A stretch of 64,000 nt of DNA. Origin: Pseudomonas chlororaphis subsp. aurantiaca (GTDB lineage: Bacteria > Pseudomonadota > Gammaproteobacteria > Pseudomonadales > Pseudomonadaceae). The translations under genes and the position numbers were made by a program. Below the pieces are notes generated by a model that was given only the letters and a program-made list of their open reading frames with translations, made no database searches and was not told where the DNA came from. The DNA lies in contig NZ_CP059162.1 of assembly GCF_013466605.1 (NCBI RefSeq), positions 4,154,001 through 4,218,000 on the forward strand, given 5' to 3'. Positions 45,269 through 53,883 of the stretch are shown here, piece by piece (the first letter of the stretch is position 1; every line of letters begins with the position of its first letter).

Positions 45269-46734
45269 TTGTCAGCCTCGTAGATGATCTCACCCATGAT
45301 TTTCCCCCCTTTCTCTCCGGCCTTCCCCGCAGCGTAGGAGGCTACGCCAGCAACGATTAAGCCACATACAACGCCACCTGCTCCTGCGCTCGGTACTCCA
45401 ATCGCTACACAAATGGCCGCCCCACCGCCCCCGCTCACACCCATCACCGCCCCGATAGCCATTCCGGCACCCACTCCCCCTGCAAAACTTCCTGTCTCAG
45501 TAAACCTCACTTTTTCGCAGGCCTCTTTACTCCCCGCGGTGCAAACATCTTGAACCTTCACATAAGACGCTCCACCGCCCAAAGCCGTCCCAATCCAGCC
45601 ACCATACTTGAGCACCTTGGAGGCCTTCGAGACACCCTCGATATGCGTGGCGTAACCCGGTATCTGACCCACTGCGCCTGCTTGGGTCCAGTGATGAACC
45701 AGACTACGGCTTGAAATCCCCAAGGCGGTTTTCAGGTCGGGGTGGTCGGGAAAGGCAATGCTCATTTTCGTGATGGTCGTCAGATGGGTGTCCAGCCGGG
45801 CAAACAGCGTTTGTCTTTCGGCAAAGAATTGGACGCTGCGTAGATGCCCATCCCGCAGGAAGTACCTTTGATGGAGGGATTCGATTTCCTGCAAGGTCCT
45901 TTTAATACCGTCCAGATGATTGCCGGCTGCTGACGTAGCGACACCCAGGCTGGTTGAACCATAAGACAGCACCGACTCTATCTGCTGCCGGTACTGGACC
46001 ATAAACGCCGCCTCTTCAGGAGTGAGGGTGTCCAGCGCAGCGCTGACCTTTTCCGCTGCCTCCATCAGCAAGGCTTCTTCACGGGTGCACTGATGGTTTT
46101 CGGGATGGCTGAGGACCACCATCTGGCCGGGTTTGGCGGTGTCCGTCAGTTGGGGGTTGAGCCGACGAAATTTCTCCAGGAGGGCCGCGTCGGGCTGACC
46201 GAAAAGCACCACTTCTAGGGCTGCACGGCTCATCGGAGACTGAACGATATAAAAGCCCGGCTCTACGCTTTGTTGCGACAACTGAGCGGGCGCTGACAGC
46301 GCCGTTTCGCTTATGGGCGTCAGCCCCTTCACCTGATCGCGCGGCACCGAATCCGCAAATTGGTTTTGCGAATATCCCCGCCTGATCGCTTCGGCCCATT
46401 GATGGGTATTCGCCACAACTTGCGGTATCAAGGCAGCGGGAACTGGAACCGGTGGCTGATTATCCGAGAGGACAGAAGACTGAGTGGCGACAAGACGGTT
46501 AGAACCTACAGGGCAGCCACACTGCACGGCGCCCCCTTCCACCGCGATAGCCTGTTGGTTATCCAGCCATGTGTTATGGCCTTCCGCGATATAACCCACT
46601 GACTGGCACACCGGGCACCACACGGGGTCGGTGATGCGTGCAACTTTGCGGTACTCAACGATGGTCGTTGATGAACCTGCGATAACCTTCCCACCCGTCG
46701 TGGTCGGGTCTCCTTCCCTGATGACATAGGCCAT
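45265..46734 (-). CDS. PAAR-domain T6SS effector with glycine-zipper C-terminus
   Basis: In this 489-residue protein, residues ~1-95 are a PAAR-like tip domain (IREGDPTTTGGKVIAGSS, CPVCQ, GCPVGSN). Residues ~155-215 resemble a LysM-like linker (GFYIVQSPMSRAALEVVLFG, LEKFRRLNPQL). A helical middle (~220-380) follows, and the last ~110 residues contain Gly/Ala-rich hydrophobic segments (GGVGAGMAIGAVMGVSGGG, AGGVVCGLIVAGVASYAAG). PAAR proteins cap the VgrG spike and carry toxins; the tail suggests pore formation. No VgrG or Eag chaperone gene is in the window. Confidence 0.8.
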   Translation of the reverse strand: MAYVIREGDPTTTGGKVIAGSSTTIVEYRKVARITDPVWCPVCQSVGYIAEGHNTWLDNQQAIAVEGGAVQCGCPVGSNRLVATQSSVLSDNQPPVPVPAALIPQVVANTHQWAEAIRRGYSQNQFADSVPRDQVKGLTPISETALSAPAQLSQQSVEPGFYIVQSPMSRAALEVVLFGQPDAALLEKFRRLNPQLTDTAKPGQMVVLSHPENHQCTREEALLMEAAEKVSAALDTLTPEEAAFMVQYRQQIESVLSYGSTSLGVATSAAGNHLDGIKRTLQEIESLHQRYFLRDGHLRSVQFFAERQTLFARLDTHLTTITKMSIAFPDHPDLKTALGISSRSLVHHWTQAGAVGQIPGYATHIEGVSKASKVLKYGGWIGTALGGGASYVKVQDVCTAGSKEACEKVRFTETGSFAGGVGAGMAIGAVMGVSGGGGAAICVAIGVPSAGAGGVVCGLIVAGVASYAAGKAGEKGGKIMGEIIYEADK

Positions 46735-46923
46735 GAGTACATCCTGAGTGTCTGAGAAATTTAGGCACCGACCCTATCAATGCAGAAAAGTCGTAAATAT
46801 CAGAGCTTTCCCAAACCTCCGTACTAAAAGTCCCTATGAACTGCAGAGGACGAATAAGAACGATCAGAACCTCCTGATTTCGCTCTTCAACAGGCCGACA
46901 AGGGGCACGGATGATGGATGGAG

Positions 46924-47163
46924 CTATGCCACCACACCAATAAACATATCGAGGTGATTGGGTAAGGACTCTTTGATGGCTGCGGCTATCTGACCAGCCT
47001 GCTCATTGGTCAGTGGTAGCTCACCATCGACTTCTGCGGCGAGGCTTTCCCAGCCCAAGATATCCATGACCCTCTGTTCAAATTCTGGAGCAACGTCCAG
47101 CTCATATTTTAATGACGTGTCGTCAAAGCCGTCGGGTAAAAAACCAGTGAGGTACAGGTGCAT
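46924..47163 (-). CDS. Small acidic protein, tandem paralogue A (79 aa)
   Basis: Begins MHLYLTGFLPDGFDD and contains YELDVAPEF and LGWESL. About 45% identical by eye to the gene 17 nt upstream, so the pair arose by duplication. Acidic, soluble and short, like immunity proteins to contact-dependent toxins; no partner toxin is adjacent. Weak ribosome site (GGGAT). Confidence 0.65.
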   Translation of the reverse strand: MHLYLTGFLPDGFDDTSLKYELDVAPEFEQRVMDILGWESLAAEVDGELPLTNEQAGQIAAAIKESLPNHLDMFIGVVA

Positions 47164-47180
47164 AGGTCGTATCCCAATTC

Positions 47181-47423
47181 CTAGGCAAAAACGCTAATAC
47201 AGATATCCAGATCACTCGGTATGGGTTGCCCAAGCACACTCTCAATCTGCCTGACTTGTGCTGCGGTTAACTCTACAACGCCATGTCTCACGCTCTCTTC
47301 AAGGGAGTTCCAGCCAACCAGATCAAGCACGGCCTGATTGAATTCCGGTGCTACGTCCAGCTCGTACTGCAATGAATCGTCATTAGCTTCGTCAGGTAGA
47401 AAACCAGTGATGCATAGGTACAT
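47181..47423 (-). CDS. Small acidic protein, tandem paralogue B (80 aa)
   Basis: Begins MYLCITGFLPDEAND with YELDVAPEFNQAVLDLVGWNSL. AAGGAG lies 6 nt before the ATG at 47423; the frame to 47555 is non-coding. Paralogue of the following gene. The motif GGTCGTATCC recurs before both genes, showing that the upstream sequence was duplicated with the coding part. Function unknown. Confidence 0.68.
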   Translation of the reverse strand: MYLCITGFLPDEANDDSLQYELDVAPEFNQAVLDLVGWNSLEESVRHGVVELTAAQVRQIESVLGQPIPSDLDICISVFA

Positions 47424-47466
47424 AAAAAGCTCCTTCTCAGCAGGTCGTATCCGCTCCACATCGCCC

Positions 47467-47500
47467 ATAAAAAAGCCCCCATCAAGATGGGGGCAAGTTT
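47467..47500 (-). terminator. Rho-independent terminator between RES operon and acidic paralogues
   Basis: On the minus strand, GCCCCCATC and GATGGGGGC form a 9-bp stem followed by TTTTTT. It ends transcription from the RES-Xre operon before the paralogue pair. Confidence 0.85.
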
Positions 47501-47584
47501 TAGCAGTTGGCGACAGGACATTACCCGAAATGACCACGAGCAGGTCGTAGGACAATTCTGAATTTGATGTGCATTGCTTCTCCC

Positions 47585-48082
47585 TTAACGCTCCGGCGGA
47601 CTCAACCGCCCATCCAGCGCAAAACGCTCCTGCAACACCAGCTCATACAACCCCGTGGCCAGCAAGGGGTTGATCAGCAGGTTCCAGCTATGGCGCGACA
47701 CGCTGGAGGGGATCAGCACGAAGGGGTGCTGCTCCAGCAGGCTGGCGCCGAAGGCTTGTTGGCTGTGGCTGGGGGTGCCGGGGATCAGCCAGTTGGGGTT
47801 GGGGATGTCTTCGGGGCAGACGGTGTGGACCTTTGAGGGGGCCAGCACCCGGGCCGCGGTCAGGGTGTGGGGCAGGCAGTCGAGGGCCTTGAAGCCTTTG
47901 TGCACCGCCACTTCCAGGATGGCGGTCGAGGCGTCCAGGCTGGCGTACACCACTTGCAGCCCCTTGGGGTTCCAGCGGCCGCCGCTGCCTTCGGCGCCGA
48001 TGCCGCTGTTCCAGGTCGAGGCATGCCGGGCCTGGTCGAGGCGCCAGAAATGCAGGGACGGGGCCAAGGGGTCGGTGAGCAT
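47585..48082 (-). CDS. RES-domain toxin (NAD+-degrading)
   Basis: The 165-residue RES protein has FWRLDQARHASTW, GGRWNPKGLQVVYAS and a C-terminal FALDGRL, the conserved Arg/Tyr/Ser region of the family. RES toxins such as MbcT and ParT-like enzymes deplete or modify NAD+ and arrest growth. It directly follows the Xre/MbcA-type antitoxin gene, with which it overlaps by one base at 48082. Confidence 0.9.
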   Translation of the reverse strand: MLTDPLAPSLHFWRLDQARHASTWNSGIGAEGSGGRWNPKGLQVVYASLDASTAILEVAVHKGFKALDCLPHTLTAARVLAPSKVHTVCPEDIPNPNWLIPGTPSHSQQAFGASLLEQHPFVLIPSSVSRHSWNLLINPLLATGLYELVLQERFALDGRLSPPER

Positions 48083-48678
48083 CAGTAGACCCCGAACTCG
48101 AGCCGGTGCAGAAAGTCCGTCACCAGTTCATAGCCCACCGGGTTGGCCAGCAGGTCGATGGGAACTTCGCCATCCAGGCCCAGCGCCGGCTGGGTCATCC
48201 ACTCCTCGGCCAGCGCCCGGGAGCCCAGCACCGACTCGGCCTTTTCCAGCACTTGCGCGTAGTGCAAGGCGCGGGCGCTCTGTTCGGGGGTCAGGGCCTG
48301 GTCCTGGTTCTTCAGGCGCCGCGCCAGGGTGCGCTCGGAAAACCCGACGATCTTCGACAGCACGTTGTAGCGCTTGAAGGCCTCGACCGACTCCACCAGC
48401 TCGATCACCGCACCCAGGGAGAACCCCAGCTGGGTGGCCCTGAAGACCGCCATCGGGTCATCGGCGTCGGTGCCGGGCAGCAGCCCGCGCACCATGGGCG
48501 AAGGCAGCGCATAGACAGCCGCCTCTTCGCGCAGCAGGTTCGCCTTGGCCTTGGGGCTGCGGCTTGCGGAGGGCTTGCGCGGTTCGACCTTGGCGATGGC
48601 CTTGGGCGCAACGCCCTTGACCTTCTCGGCCTTGGCTGAAGGTTTCACGGTGGCGGTATTCTTGGCGGCGGCGGTCAT
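48082..48678 (-). CDS. Xre/MbcA/ParS-family antitoxin (DUF2384)
   Basis: The 198-residue protein has a Lys/Ala-rich N-terminal arm (~1-50), an HTH region (VGFSERTLARRLKNQDQALT) and a C-terminal DUF2384 domain (PIDLLANPVGYELVTDFLHRL). It neutralises the RES toxin and represses the operon in known systems. GGGAG fits the ATG at 48678 (MTAAAK) better than the one two codons earlier. Confidence 0.9.
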   Translation of the reverse strand: MTAAAKNTATVKPSAKAEKVKGVAPKAIAKVEPRKPSASRSPKAKANLLREEAAVYALPSPMVRGLLPGTDADDPMAVFRATQLGFSLGAVIELVESVEAFKRYNVLSKIVGFSERTLARRLKNQDQALTPEQSARALHYAQVLEKAESVLGSRALAEEWMTQPALGLDGEVPIDLLANPVGYELVTDFLHRLEFGVY

Positions 48679-48804
48679 GCTCATCTCCCTGCCTTATGAC
48701 AGATGGCATCAACTTTAATGCCATTTGGCAAAAGAAAGAACCGCCAGCTTACCAACGGTCGTCAGGCCCCGGTGATTCTTCGTCGGCATGAGCCACGGCG
48801 CGGC

Positions 48805-49119
48805 TCAGCCCTGCGCCCGCTTCAGCGCCTGTTCGATATCCTCGGTGGCAACCGCAGAGCCCTCCAGCCACAGACTGTTGTCGGCCAGGCGAATGCTCAG
48901 GCAAATTGCCTCACGATCTCCGGGGTACTTGCGCAATAGCAGCTCTACCGCCGTCGTCGATGGCGAGCTGGACACCAGGTCCCACGGCCCGCCGCTCAGG
49001 TCCAGCAGTACCCGGCCATTGCGCCCATCCACCACCTTCGGTGCATACACCCAATGGCTCATGCGCATTTCATGGGGCTCGACGCTGATCGTCAGGTGTT
49101 CATAACGTTTGGGGTCCAT
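48805..49119 (-). CDS. Hypothetical protein (104 aa)
   Basis: MDPKRYEHLTISVEPHEM begins after AAGGAG. The protein is soluble, beta-rich and has no motif I recognise (WVYAPKVVDGRNGRVLLDL, YPGDREAICLSI). It lies between the RES-Xre operon and the DeoR gene and is divergent from the latter. Confidence 0.65.
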   Translation of the reverse strand: MDPKRYEHLTISVEPHEMRMSHWVYAPKVVDGRNGRVLLDLSGGPWDLVSSSPSTTAVELLLRKYPGDREAICLSIRLADNSLWLEGSAVATEDIEQALKRAQG

Positions 49120-49213
49120 GACCGCTCCTTGGTAACCGCTGGTACACGCCATTCTGTATGGGCGAGACTTGCCCGCGCTAGCCGTCACGCGCAATGCCGG
49201 GGTACCGCGTTAT

Positions 49214-49248
49214 CGTTCATCGCGAGCAAGCTGCGCTCCTACGGAAGA
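49214..49248. repeat. Single REP half-element
   Basis: ATCGCGAGCAAGCTGCGCTCCTACGGAAG matches the REP arms seen at 8717 and 12611. It lies about 95 nt before the DeoR-family gene. Confidence 0.6.
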
Positions 49249-49340
49249 AGCCGGCGTGCACCGCTTCTCGTCCACACCTCGCGGATTCGCTACTATGTCC
49301 GCCAGTTACCCGCCTTCTGCCCAACCACTGCGGAGCCTCA

Positions 49341-50174
49341 ATGCCCAACCCCAAGGACATCGCCAGCGATAGCGGCGCCCCGATGATTCCCGAGCAGCGT
49401 CGCGAGCTGATTCTGCGCCAGTTGCGCAAGCATCAGGTGTTGAGCGTGCATCAGTTGATGGAGATGTTCGACTGCTCGCACATGACGGTGCGCCGCGATA
49501 TCGCGCTGCTGGAGCAGGAAGGCCGGGCCTATTCGGTGACCGGCGGGGTGCGTATCGCCAGCCAGTTGCACAGCGAGCCGAGCCACCAGAGCAAGGCGGT
49601 GGTCGAGCTGCCGCAGAAGCAGGCCATGGCCCGGCTGGCGGCGCGCCTGCTGCACGCGGACATGACGGTGTACCTGGACGCCGGCACCAGCACCCTGGAG
49701 ATCGTGCCGTACATCAAGGCGCTGTCGGGCATGACCGTGGTGACCAACGACTTCGGCATCGTCCAGGCGCTGATGGAGGCGCCGCAGGTGACGGTGATCC
49801 ACACCGGCGGCCAGCTCGACCACGACAACCATTCCTGCGTCGGCGGGCTGGCGGTGGCGACCCTGCGTCAGGTGGTGACCGATATCGCCTTCATGTCCAC
49901 CAGCTCCTGGGACCTGCGCCGCGGCATCACCACGCCGTCGGCGTTGAAGGTCGAGGTCAAGCAGGTGGCGATGCAGTCGGCGTCCCAGGTGGTGCTGGTG
50001 GCCAGCAGTTCGAAGTACGGCACCTTCAGCATGTACCGCATCGCCGGGCTGGAGCAGTTCGACGTGATCATCAGTGACGACGACCTGGCCCAGGCCGCGG
50101 CGGACGGGATTCGCAAGCAAGGGGTGGAATTGCTGCTGCCGTCCGACCCGGAAGTCAAGGCAGCGAAGGACTGA
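49341..50174 (+). CDS. DeoR/GlpR-family transcriptional regulator
   Basis: In this 277-residue protein, the DeoR HTH is at ~18-75 (RRELILRQLRKHQVLSVHQL, DCSHMTVRRDIALLEQEG) and the sugar-phosphate sensor domain at ~90-255 with LDAGTSTLEIVPYI and VTNDFGIVQAL. GGAG precedes the ATG at 49341; ATG at 49383 is possible. Regulators of this family respond to sugar phosphates. It is the likely repressor of the nearby threonate/erythronate operon, an inference from position. Confidence 0.9.
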   Translation: MPNPKDIASDSGAPMIPEQRRELILRQLRKHQVLSVHQLMEMFDCSHMTVRRDIALLEQEGRAYSVTGGVRIASQLHSEPSHQSKAVVELPQKQAMARLAARLLHADMTVYLDAGTSTLEIVPYIKALSGMTVVTNDFGIVQALMEAPQVTVIHTGGQLDHDNHSCVGGLAVATLRQVVTDIAFMSTSSWDLRRGITTPSALKVEVKQVAMQSASQVVLVASSSKYGTFSMYRIAGLEQFDVIISDDDLAQAAADGIRKQGVELLLPSDPEVKAAKD

Positions 50175-50192
50175 CAGCCGGCCGAGCGCGTC

Positions 50193-50606
50193 TCAGCAGT
50201 GTTTTTTTCTGAACCACAGCACGCAGGCGATATCCCGCAGGTCTTCGCCCAAGCCGTCGAGGGCGACCCGGGTGCTCCGGCGAATGCGCCGCAGCCACTC
50301 CACCACCGCGCACAGGCTGGCGAAAAAGAACAGCAGCACGAACAGTTGCCGCAGGCCGAAGCCCTGGTCCAGCCCCTGGGCGCGGAAGTGGTTCCACAGC
50401 CAGAGACCGCAGGCGGCGCTCAGCACCACCAGCAGCACGCTGGCGATATTGATCCACTGGCCGAGGATGGTGGTGCGCCGGGCACGGCGGTATTCGCGCT
50501 CGATGCGCTCCAGGGTCACGGTGGGGATCTGTTCCCAATGCAGATCGCGCGGGCGACAAGGCGCGTGGTCCAGGCTCGACTGATCGACGAGTATCGACTT
50601 TTCCAT
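50193..50606 (-). CDS. Small membrane protein (137 aa), unknown
   Basis: Starts MEKSILVDQSSL with GGGAG close to the ATG. Two hydrophobic helices (INIASVLLVVLSAACGLWLW and LRQLFVLLFFFASLCAVVEW) lie between charged ends; residues 25-50 are Arg-rich. Likely a two-pass inner-membrane protein. No family recognised. Convergent with the DeoR gene. Confidence 0.65.
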   Translation of the reverse strand: MEKSILVDQSSLDHAPCRPRDLHWEQIPTVTLERIEREYRRARRTTILGQWINIASVLLVVLSAACGLWLWNHFRAQGLDQGFGLRQLFVLLFFFASLCAVVEWLRRIRRSTRVALDGLGEDLRDIACVLWFRKKHC

Positions 50607-50771
50607 GCTCCCCGCTCCCATTGATGGCACCAGTGATGGCCCTGGCGACAGGGAGCCAATGTACCCGCAGGTAGGGGACTAAGGCCGACACCTTCAGAAA
50701 TGTTCAGATTCGCGCAGAATCGCGGCTAGCGGGCGGCATGCACTGAATAGCACCGCCGCCCTGCCCGCCCC

Positions 50772-51554
50772 TCAGAAGGCTTTCCAGTCCCGCAGCCATT
50801 GCAGGCCGGCCGAGGTATCGCCCTGTGGCCGGTACTCGCAACCGACCCAGCCGTCATAGCCCAGCTGGTCCATCAGCGCGAACAGGTACGGGTAGTTCAA
50901 CTCGCCCAGGTCCGGTTCGTGGCGGTCCGGCACGCCAGCGATCTGGATATGGCCGATGCCGGCGAAGTCGCGGCGCAGCTTGGTCGCCAGGTCGCCCTCG
51001 ACGATCTGGCAGTGGTAACAGTCGAACTGCACCTTGAGGTTGCTCGCGCCGACTTCCTTGCAGATCGCCTGGGCCTGGTCCTGGCGGTTGAGGAAGAAGC
51101 CCGGCATGTCGCGGGTGTTGATCGGCTCCAGCAGCACGGTAACGCCGACCTTGGCCGCCTCGGCGGTGGCATAGGCCAGGTTCTCCAGGTACACCGCGTG
51201 ATGGCGTTCGCGCCGGTCTTCCGAGGGCAGCAGGCCGGCCATCACATGGATGCGCGAGTTGCCCAGCACCGCGGCGTATTCCAGGGCGCGGTCGAAGCCG
51301 GCGCGGAACTCCGCCTCGCGCCCCGGCAGGGTCACGGTGCCCCGCTCGCCCGCCGCCCAGTCGCCGGGCGGCGCGTTGAACAGCGCCTGGACCAGGCCGT
51401 TGTCGCTCAGGCGCTGCTTGAGTTCCTGGGGGCTGTAGTCGTAGGGGAACAGGTATTCCACCGCTTCGAAACCGTCGGCCGCCGCAGCGGCGAAACGCTC
51501 GAGAAACCCGTGTTGCGGGTAGAGCATGCTTAGGTTGGCAGCAAAACGAGGCAT
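50772..51554 (-). CDS. otnI: 2-oxo-tetronate isomerase (hydroxypyruvate isomerase family)
   Basis: The 260-residue TIM-barrel protein begins [20 protein letters not shown], with [16 protein letters not shown] and [14 protein letters not shown] as metal-binding blocks, matching Hyi/OtnI. In D-erythronate catabolism OtnI isomerises 2-oxo-tetronate to 3-oxo-tetronate. AGGAG precedes the ATG at 51554. Last gene of the operon, 20 nt after gntP. Confidence 0.92.
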   Translation of the reverse strand: MPRFAANLSMLYPQHGFLERFAAAAADGFEAVEYLFPYDYSPQELKQRLSDNGLVQALFNAPPGDWAAGERGTVTLPGREAEFRAGFDRALEYAAVLGNSRIHVMAGLLPSEDRRERHHAVYLENLAYATAEAAKVGVTVLLEPINTRDMPGFFLNRQDQAQAICKEVGASNLKVQFDCYHCQIVEGDLATKLRRDFAGIGHIQIAGVPDRHEPDLGELNYPYLFALMDQLGYDGWVGCEYRPQGDTSAGLQWLRDWKAF

Positions 51555-51573
51555 GTTGGCTCCTAAAAACGGC

Positions 51574-53040
51574 TCAGACAAAAGGCCAGATCAGCAAGGT
51601 AATACAGAAACCCAGGGTACCGAGCAAGGTGGTGAGGACGGTCCAGGTGCGCAGGCCGTCGGCCACGTTGAGCCCGGCGAGCTTGGTGAAGATCCAGTAG
51701 CCGGCGTCGTTGATATGCGACATGGCGAGCCCGCCACCGCCCATGGCCAAGCACAGCAGCGCCATATGGTTGGGGGTCAGGTCGAGGGTAACGATCAGCG
51801 GGCTGATGATCCCGGCGGTGGTCACCAGGGCCACGGTGGTCGAACCCTGCACCGCGCGCAGCAGCATGGTCAGCAAAAAGCCCAGGGCCAGCACCGGCAG
51901 GCCGGTGGTGCGCAGCAGGTCGGAGACCACCGCGCCGATCCCGGTGTCCACCAGCACCTTGCCGAACACCCCGCCGGCCCCGGCGATCAGGATCACCATG
52001 GCCACGCCCGGCAAGGCCGAGCCGATCACGTCCGACACCTGGCTGCGGCTCCAGCCACGGCGCGACCCCAGCAGCCAGGCGCACAGCAAGGTATCGATCA
52101 GCAGCGCCACCAGCGGCGCGCCCAGTACCGTCATCACCCCACGCAAGGTCGACTCGGCCGGCAGCAGCGAAGTGGCCAGGGTGCCCAGCAGGATCAGCAC
52201 GATCGGCAGCAGGATCAGGCTGACGATCAAGGCAAAACCGGGCGCCGGCGCGGGCGGCAGCTTGGCGACTATGGCGCTGGTGGACTCTTCCAGGCCCATG
52301 TGGGACACGGCCAGCGCAGCCTGTTGCGGGTTCTGCTCATGGCCATTGCCGTTGGTCCAGGCCAGCAGGTCTTCGTTGGTCACGTGAGGGCCATAGACTT
52401 CGGCGCGGATGTCGTCGGTCATCGGGTAGAAGCGCCGGGTCATGCGCCCGGCCACGCGGTAGCCGACGTAGCACAGCAAGGCGGTGATCGGCAGGCCGAA
52501 CATCAGCACCCGGCCCAGGTCGGCGCCCAGCTGGCTGGCCGCGGCCACGGCGCCCGGATGGGGCGGCAGGAACGCGTGCACGGTGAGCAGCGCCGCGCAC
52601 ATCGGCAAGGCGAACACCAGCAGCGGCTTGTGCGCCCGCCGGGCCACGCCATAGGCCAGCGGCATGAGGATGATCACCCCCACTTCGAAGAACACCGGCA
52701 CGCCGATGATGAACCCGGCGATGGTCAGCGCCAGCGGCGTGCGGCGGTTGCCGAAACGCTCGATCAGCGACTTGGCCAGGGCCTCGGCGCCGCCGGACAG
52801 TTCGATGATCCGCCCGATCATCGCGCCCAAGGCAATGATGATCGCGATATGGCCCAGGGTCTTGCCCATGCCGCCTTCGATGGTCGCCACCAGGTCGGCC
52901 GGTTTCACCCCGGCCACCAGCGCCACCAGGATGCTCACCAGCATCAGCGCGACAAAGGGCTGGAACTTGTACTTGAGCACCAGAAACAGCAGCAGCGCGA
53001 TGCCCGCGCCGGCCGTCAACATCAGGATAAGCGGGCTCAT
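51574..53040 (-). CDS. GntP-family sugar-acid permease
   Basis: The 488-residue protein has about 12-14 helices and the GntP pattern ([48 protein letters not shown]). GntP permeases import aldonates with H+. In this operon the substrate is probably L-threonate or D-erythronate. GGGAGG precedes the ATG at 53040. A 190-bp gap separates it from otnC. Confidence 0.9.
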   Translation of the reverse strand: MSPLILMLTAGAGIALLLFLVLKYKFQPFVALMLVSILVALVAGVKPADLVATIEGGMGKTLGHIAIIIALGAMIGRIIELSGGAEALAKSLIERFGNRRTPLALTIAGFIIGVPVFFEVGVIILMPLAYGVARRAHKPLLVFALPMCAALLTVHAFLPPHPGAVAAASQLGADLGRVLMFGLPITALLCYVGYRVAGRMTRRFYPMTDDIRAEVYGPHVTNEDLLAWTNGNGHEQNPQQAALAVSHMGLEESTSAIVAKLPPAPAPGFALIVSLILLPIVLILLGTLATSLLPAESTLRGVMTVLGAPLVALLIDTLLCAWLLGSRRGWSRSQVSDVIGSALPGVAMVILIAGAGGVFGKVLVDTGIGAVVSDLLRTTGLPVLALGFLLTMLLRAVQGSTTVALVTTAGIISPLIVTLDLTPNHMALLCLAMGGGGLAMSHINDAGYWIFTKLAGLNVADGLRTWTVLTTLLGTLGFCITLLIWPFV

Positions 53041-53232
53041 TGCGCGGCACCTCCCTCATAAGAGAAAGAGGCGCTGGTGAAACCAAAACAGCTGCAGTCA
53101 GGAAACGTCATGCGGGGATGTCCTGTTGTTATTGTTTTTTCAGGCAAGCCGGGGCCGTCGAGAGCCTGACAACGGCTCCCGGGCGGTGCTTGCAATGTCG
53201 GTTTACAGTTTCGAGTTGCAGCGGCGCGCTAC

Positions 53233-53883
53233 CTACCAGTGCGCGCCGAAGGTCTCGCGCAGCTCATCCAGGGCTGCCTGATCCAACGGCTCAGGCTTGG
53301 GATTGCTCATCAGCCAGAGCCGCGCGGTTTCTTCCAGTTCTTCCAGGGCATAGCTGGCCTTGGCCACCGAGCTTTCCCAGACTACCGGCCCCAGGCGTTC
53401 GAGCATCACCCCGCGCACGCTGTTGGCCAGTTGCGCCACCCGCTCGGCGACCTTGGGCGAACCCGGGCGCTGGTAGCCGATCAGCGGAATGTGCCCGACT
53501 TTCATCACCTGGTACGGCGTCAGCGGCGGCAGGATGTCGTCCGGCCGCCATACCCCGGCCAGGGTCAGCGCCACCAGGTGGGTGGAATGGGTGTGCACCA
53601 CGCCACCGACGCTCGGGTTGCGGTCATAGACCTGACGATGCAGGGCCAGGGTCTTGGATGGCTTGTTGCCGGACACCCACTCCCCCGCCAGGTTGACCTT
53701 GGCGATGGCCGCCGGATCGAGGCGGCCGAGGCAGGCGTCGGTCGGGGTGATCAGCCAGCCATCGTCCAGGCGCGCGCTGATATTGCCGGCGCTGCCCACG
53801 GTGTAGCCGCGCTGGTAGAGGCTGCGGCCAACGTCGCAGATCTCTTCGCGCAGGGCCAGTTCCTTGCTCGCCGCGGCGCTCAT
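53233..53883 (-). CDS. otnC: 3-oxo-tetronate 4-phosphate decarboxylase (class II aldolase family)
   Basis: The 216-residue zinc-dependent aldolase-like protein has TVGSAGNISARL, VVHTHSTHLVALT (zinc His pair) and MKVGHIPLIGYQRPGS. OtnC decarboxylates 3-oxo-tetronate 4-phosphate to dihydroxyacetone phosphate. Its ATG overlaps the otnK stop (ATGA). Upstream of gntP. Confidence 0.9.
   Translation of the reverse strand: MSAAASKELALREEICDVGRSLYQRGYTVGSAGNISARLDDGWLITPTDACLGRLDPAAIAKVNLAGEWVSGNKPSKTLALHRQVYDRNPSVGGVVHTHSTHLVALTLAGVWRPDDILPPLTPYQVMKVGHIPLIGYQRPGSPKVAERVAQLANSVRGVMLERLGPVVWESSVAKASYALEELEETARLWLMSNPKPEPLDQAALDELRETFGAHW

Noticed and set aside
51526..53061. 511-codon plus-strand frame opposite gntP
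   Set aside because: Gln/His/Arg-rich shadow of a well-recognised transporter gene.
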